From Lepeophtheirus salmonis (lineage: Eukaryota > Arthropoda > Copepoda > Siphonostomatoida > Caligidae), in NCBI RefSeq assembly GCF_016086655.4, contig NC_052141.2:4960001-5024000 (forward strand): 64,000 bases of DNA, written 5' to 3'. Shown one piece after another: positions 59,301 through 64,000 of the stretch. The notes below the pieces were generated by a model that worked only from the letters and a program-made list of their open reading frames with translations, ran no database searches and had not been told where the DNA came from. Positions within the stretch are counted from its first letter, which is position 1. Every line of letters starts with the position of its first letter. The position numbers and the translations under genes were made by a program.

Positions 59301-62300
59301 TCTAAATAGTAATGAAATTATGGCACATCTCAAATATTGAACATATATTTTGATATTGCTAATCTGAGAATGTGTACAAAATAGATGTGCGTTATAACTG
59401 GATCATTAAAACTTCTCCTATGCTATTGATATGATATAAGTATGAACGTGTAAATATGTATTAATACATGAAATAAAGAGCCAGTCTGTTCTAAGGGTTT
59501 AAAGAGTATCATATTAGTAATAATTGAAACGTAACATGGCGCAGTCGGAAAGGTAATTAAGGAATTAAGAAACTTTGAAAAGAAAGAACAAAAACTACCT
59601 GATAAAATTAATTATTAAAAAGGATGGCGAAGAAAAAGCGAATTAGAAATGGAAAATCAATCACTTGGTGGAGTGGATTCAAACGCAGGGAAATAAAGTA
59701 GAAATAACAAATCAAGAATCTACACTGAAAATAATGATTATTCTCCGTTTTATACTTTATAGGTAAGGATGGGATTTATGAAGAGGATAAAGAGAAAAGA
59801 GATCAATACTTATTTATTTATTGAATTAAGACCTCTGGGGAGAAAAAATGAATTAAAAAAGCTGATAACCTTTTACATTCATAACAGTGTTAGTGTAGTG
59901 AAAATATTATAATTATGTTTAAATTTATATATATTCATTTTATTATATATTTTTAAACCAATATACACCAAAAATAGGCAATAATGCTTACTTCAGAGGG
60001 AAAAAACATGCACTATTTGTTTTTCCTTTTATAGTCGCAAAACTATGTTTTTTTCAACAAAGTCCAATAATAATTTAGCGGATAACTTTAGAAAATAATT
60101 TGAAGAATACTTTTTATAGGTTAGAACAGTCTCTAGCAAAATGATTATGTTTAATCCTACTAACCATAGGATTAAATATTTCAAGAGTTACTAGGGGTCT
60201 TCAATCAGACAAACTTGCACTAAGAAATATAGAAGATCCCTATCTACAAAATCCTCAGTCTTACTCACCGTTTTTCATGGCACACTCACACGTAGTTACT
60301 CAATACATAGATATGATTTCATAAAAGAATAATGATTACAGCTTAAGAAAAAAATAATAATATGACGTTATAACTGATGAGCCAGGAAGTACTCCAGTCT
60401 CTAGGGCCAAACTTGACGAAGCCTTAGCTACTCATGCTCAATGCTACATGCAAAAGACTTGCCATATTTCATTTTTATTTCTTAGATAAGAAATATGAAT
60501 ATGATATACATCAGGGAGTGTTATTCCGAGTGGTCCATTAAAACCTGAACACTTTGAATTATAAACTTCAACAAGATATACTTTATTAATTAACAATATC
60601 ATTTTAACAAAATTAATAATACAAATAGATGTGTGTCTAAGCTCTCTTAACCATTAATGCATTCCCCTTAGAGGCAATGATAGCTTGCAGGCGGTGGTGG
60701 AAGGCATCGTACCCATTGCAGATGTAGTCTTCTGTATTGATGTCCCGGTACTGGCTGACAGTGACTTTGAGGGCCTCGGTGTTTAGATGAAGGATATTCT
60801 TGTTCAACGGTCAATTTTTCGACTTGTACGTAAGCTAGATGGCTCAGGTACCCGAAAAGATAACAAAAAAAGAAAAAAAAAAAAGAAGCAAACCTAGGTT
60901 TGGTTTGTATTGTAACTAATTGGTGATGCTTTAAAATATCAAAATATGAATTAATTTATATTATTGGAAGTTAATTAATTATTGAATTAGTAAGTGTTAA
61001 TATTTCACTTGATCACCCGGTCATTTTTGCCATTTTTCTAACTTTGATTGGGATGTGCAACCTAAAGATAACGTCGTATAACAATGAATTCCCTCACCTC
61101 ATGACAACTTTTCGACACTAATCGTAATCGAAATTCAAACAAATCGAAAAAAAATCTGTACTAATTATCAATCTTTTAATTAATCTATATTTTCCATGTA
61201 TATTTTGAGGGTAAGCTGTAGAATTACTTTTGCCTCGCACTCTCTCCTTCTATATTGAAATTGGAGACTGCAACAATAGAAAGTTGAAATTCAATCAAAA
61301 TTTTAATCATAATGGAATAACTGGATGAGATTTTGATTTCATCTCTTATCTAGAATTCGGAAGGAGGAAGAGACGGACTCGGATTGGATCCATGGATTGA
61401 GGGTAGGGGTAATATACAAGGAAATGTGTTGACTTAAATAATTCGATATAATCTCTTCCTGCATCATACCTCAGTGCACGGATGAACTCTGAGTCTCTAT
61501 CCCACCTCTGAATACTCTATTAGAGACTAACTAACAGGCTCCTCTACATAATGAGATCCTCCATTTTGATTTGATCATCCAAAGTGATAATTGTCTGAAT
61601 ATCTCGAAAAAGTCGAGAGATTCCTTCTAATGCAATAAGGGAGTTTGTATTTGATCGTTTCGAAAATCAAAAATGAGTGATACATTTATTATGTAGGTAT
61701 TTTGGAATGGAGAATCCAAAAATGAGTTTTTTACAGCAATTAGTCAACTCTTAACTGCATAAATTTTAGTTTGAAAGTATGTTGAATAGTATTATTTATA
61801 TGTATTTGTAAGATAAGCTATAAGATACAATTGAATACCAGAAATTGGTTTGTATCACTTCTAAACGTATAAGAAATCATATATAAATAATTTTATATAT
61901 GTTAATCAAAAGTTATAAATTTAGTAAGGAAGTGATAAAATTTCAGCTATTTCTTCAGGTAATTACTTAAGCAAAATTAACTGTCATTTTAAGTAATTAC
62001 CATTTTGTATGCAATTTTGAATTTATACCGTCAAACAAACTACATGCAATAATACATTAAAAAAATCCCTTAGTTTTGATTTTCGAAAAAATGAAAAGTA
62101 TGACCTGCCCTGCCCCTTAAATAATATATCCTTCTGGTGCAATTGTTCCAAAACTTTTTTGAGTTCAACCCTTAAAATATGTGGCTAGACAATGTGCGAT
62201 CCCTACAGCTCTCATTCAAATATGAATAAAAATTATAAAATAATTATTCTTGTTCATAGAGCATAATTATAACAAGATTTTTTCCATGTTTAATTTGACC

Positions 62301-63917
62301 TTATATTTAAATACTTCAGGCACGATAAATATGACTGGATGGAGGGTAACGGTTGTTGATGGCACAAAACAAAAATATTTTAGACGGTCATGATCAAGAC
62401 TTAAACACATCTTGTGATCCATGATATTTTTGGATATAATCAAGTTTACAAAATATCGAAACCTCTTGATTTTTCAACTTTATTTTTGAATTTTCATTAC
62501 GGCTAATACAGAAAAAGTTGTGTCATGGTGTGAAAATTACCTATGATAAATTACATTATCCTACAAGGTCATCTTTAGGTCACACATCTCGATCAAATAA
62601 TAAAAACAGACAAAAACTCTCTACTTAGTAAATTCATATACTAACAAGACATTTTTAGCTGATTTGATAAAAAAAATTTATTAACACTTTTCTAACCTAT
62701 AAAAAGTATTTAAAGAGTTTAAAAAAAAAAAATTCTATGGAAAATAAAGAAAAGAAGAGAACAGTTAAAAAAAATGATGCTCCACGTATAGCGTGCATCA
62801 TTTTGTTACGCTTTCAGAAAAAAAAATATCAAAGTTTTCCTATGTTATTCCCTGTTTTTGCTCCATAGTGTAGCCTTTGAATAAAGCTTCATAAATCTTT
62901 TTTATAGATTAGAATAATGTCTATCATAATTAATTAATGCCAAATAATGATTGATACTGTATTTTAATATTAATTAAGTAAGTAAAGAACTCTTGTCTCC
63001 TTTCAAACGTAGAACCAGATGTGCTACCTAAAATTACCTTGTAGGAAAAGGATTTAATTATATTTTTAAATTATATTAATATTTAATTTTTGTACCATTT
63101 GACATTTTCAACGCTACACGTTAATCGATACTCGAAAAACATTTAAAATCAAAGATATATACAATGTACACATATTTTCATCTTAAATTTTAAACGGATC
63201 TATCTGTAGATATATTGAGCTCGGGAGGGATCAATTATATTTGTCGAAAACCAGTGGTAATACCATCTTACTTGAATCTAATCAAGCCATTCACACCATT
63301 TGTATGGGGAAGCATTATGGCCTCTACTTTTCTCATTTCCATCGTTTTTGCCATACTGTACCATAGTTTAAAATATTTAAACGAGAGTTTAGTTAGAAGG
63401 AATGTCCCAACTTCAAACTTTTTAATACTGACTACTTCTTATTTATTGGAGCAAGGTATTGTCGTGACCTTGAGGAGTGGAGGATACTATATTATTTTAA
63501 TGATTTTGTGCATTTTCTATCTAGGTAACATCAATTGGTTTTCCTCTTGGTCTTCTGGGCGAATCATTCAGATTCTTTGGGACTCAATAAGAACAATTTT
63601 GATCCTTGCATACTGTTGTAATTTAAGAGCATTTCTAATTTTAAAGGAATACACGAAACCCGTTGAATCTGCCTATGACCTCGTTGAACAAAAGAGAGAA
63701 TTGTTTTTATATGGAAAAAGTCTGACCAGTACAATTCTATTCAATTCTCCTCTCGGAGTGGACAAAGAGGCTCTCAAGTTATTTAATGGGGACTTTCTGT
63801 ACTATAATTCAGCTGGTCAAATCCCAAAAGAACATCATTCCTTAATTGTGGAGAGAGGAGCTTGTATGACGAATGTGGAGAACACTATCAAAGCAACAGC
63901 AACCAGCATAATAAAAG
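56330..63917 (+). CDS. Ionotropic receptor (variant iGluR family), continues past the window
   Basis: Exons 56330-56551, 56612-57019, 57084-57369, 63210-63455 and 63525-63917; introns of 60, 64, 5840 and 69 nt, phases 0, 0, 1, 1, with the last donor GTGAAA in phase 1 leading out of the window. At least 518 residues. A signal peptide (MRFSLYVSFCFLWHLASSST) is followed by a divergent N-terminal region and the S1 ligand-binding lobe (VKFVPYKPFFFYEGDELKGV ... DDIRKGTVDLGIS). Then come TM1 (GSIMASTFLISIVFAIL), the pore loop (YLLEQGNINWFSSWSSGRII), the next membrane segment with AYCCNLRAFLIL, and the S2 start (EYTKPVESAYDL). IRs are protostome chemosensory cation channels; the usual S1 Arg for glutamate binding is not evident, so the ligand is unknown. 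The first donor (GTCTGC) is weak. Confidence 0.88.
59325..59560 (+). mobile_element. LTR remnant with primer-binding site
   Basis: An AATAAAGAG polyadenylation-like signal (59472) and a terminal GAAACGTAACA are followed directly by TGGCGCAGTCGGAAAGG, which looks like a retrotransposon primer-binding site of the TGGCGCAGTCGG type. No second LTR was found, and the left boundary is uncertain. The sequence then runs into AAG-rich leader-like DNA. Confidence 0.45.
59800..60065. repeat. Dispersed repeat (family of 18570-18720)
   Basis: TTATTGAATTAAGACCTCTG, AACAGTGTTAGTGTAGTGAA, ACACCAAAAATAGGCAATAA and TGTTTTTCCTTTTATAGTCG follow the order seen at 18590-19330 and 53130-53440. Confidence 0.55.
60526..61020 (-). 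mobile_element. Internally deleted mariner element with both ends
   Basis: Ends CCGAGTGGTCCATTAAAACC and TTTCACTTGATCACCCGG are inverted repeats matching 47706-48490. On the minus strand only a C-terminal FHHRLQAIIASKGNALMV-like piece and a short 5' tract remain. Confidence 0.7.
61022..61160. mobile_element. Partial foldback element (right arm)
   Basis: TGTGCAACCTAAAGATAACG, ATGACAACTTTTCGAC and AATCGTAATCGAAATTC match the right arms at 4600-4690 and 12915-13020. It directly follows the mariner end, which probably inserted into it. Confidence 0.6.
62466..63160. mobile_element. Foldback element, copy in the receptor intron
   Basis: Left arm CTTGATTTTTCAACTTTATT ... CATCTTTAGGTCACACATCT; right arm GTGCTACCTAAAATTACCTT ... 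ACATTTAAAATCAAAGAT. A central hairpin at 62774-62802 (ATGATGC ... GCATCAT around CACG/CGTG) is unique to this copy. Ends only about 50 bp before the next receptor exon. Confidence 0.7.
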
Positions 63918-64000
63918 GTGAAAAAGGACCAAGTTGTCATGGTTGAGCTCATTTGCACACAAGTGTAGATATTATTTTATTATTTTTGAAATGTTGTGTC

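Larger units (their letters stand above)
57370..63209. other. 5.8-kb intron of the ionotropic receptor, repeat-rich
   Basis: Holds foldback fragments (57430-57530, 61022-61160), a foldback copy (62466-63160), an LTR-plus-primer-site remnant (59325-59560), a dispersed repeat (59800-60065) and a mariner element (60526-61020). The parts 57540-59320 and 61170-62460 show nothing I recognise, apart from TTTGCC/TTTCGCC-type motifs at 58450-58500. Confidence 0.7.

Noticed and set aside
59530..59550. TGGCGCAGTCGG as part of a tRNA gene
   Set aside because: No acceptor stem, anticodon arm or T-arm around it; fits a primer-binding site better.
63918..63946. Ending the ionotropic receptor at the stop at 63946
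   Set aside because: The family continues through the rest of S2 and a last membrane segment; a phase-1 donor (GTGAAA) lies just before, so the stop is probably intronic.
1..64000. CRISPR arrays, bacterial operons, rRNA or tRNA genes
   Set aside because: No regularly spaced repeats with unique spacers, no ribosome-binding-site pattern, and no cloverleaf or rRNA sequence recognised; introns and transposons show a eukaryote.

Overview
This is an AT-rich eukaryotic window with small introns (60-69 nt in the compact genes) and dense transposon debris. The gene set points to an arthropod: a CHK/EcKinase-like kinase, a protostome-type ionotropic receptor (IR), an arthropod-looking M1 aminopeptidase and a neprilysin-like M13 fragment. 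The many internally deleted Tc1/mariner relics suggest a copepod such as a sea louse (Lepeophtheirus type). The species is an inference; only the arthropod-like gene content is read from the sequence.

Layout. 0-4 kb: an intact single-exon MFSD5-like transporter (+) converges on a four-exon CHK/EcKinase-like gene (-). 4-28 kb: no confident gene. This stretch holds long-armed foldback elements, a TIR family with A/T minisatellite interiors (ends CAGGGGCGTCCGCAGG), mariner relics, a complete short LTR element with a 5-bp target duplication, and several smaller TIR families. 27.7-29.3 kb: a nested insertion, with a 1.2-kb TIR element carrying a gypsy pol tail sitting inside another repeat. 29.4-34.1 kb: TRAPPC5 (-) and a four-exon M1 aminopeptidase (-). 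34-49 kb: again mostly repeats, including more mariner relics, a gypsy integrase/pol relic and one unrecognised ORF region. 49.3-55.1 kb: a multi-exon membrane protein of unknown function (+), tail to tail with an M13 peptidase fragment (-). 56.3-64 kb: an ionotropic receptor (+) whose 5.8-kb fourth intron is full of repeats and which runs off the right edge.

The genes look like ordinary, functionally unrelated eukaryotic neighbours, not a cluster with one job. I reconstructed splice junctions by eye from GT/AG sites and reading phase. The four reconstructed spliced genes keep frame throughout, including one 69-nt intron in the IR that is open in frame and would be missed by ORF calling. I saw no tRNA, rRNA, CRISPR array or bacterial-type operon, and no convincing new multi-gene system. 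The most unusual material is the repeat biology (foldback family, AT-minisatellite TIR family, coding-like 60-bp repeats in a miniature LTR element) and the altered active-site motifs in the two metallopeptidases.
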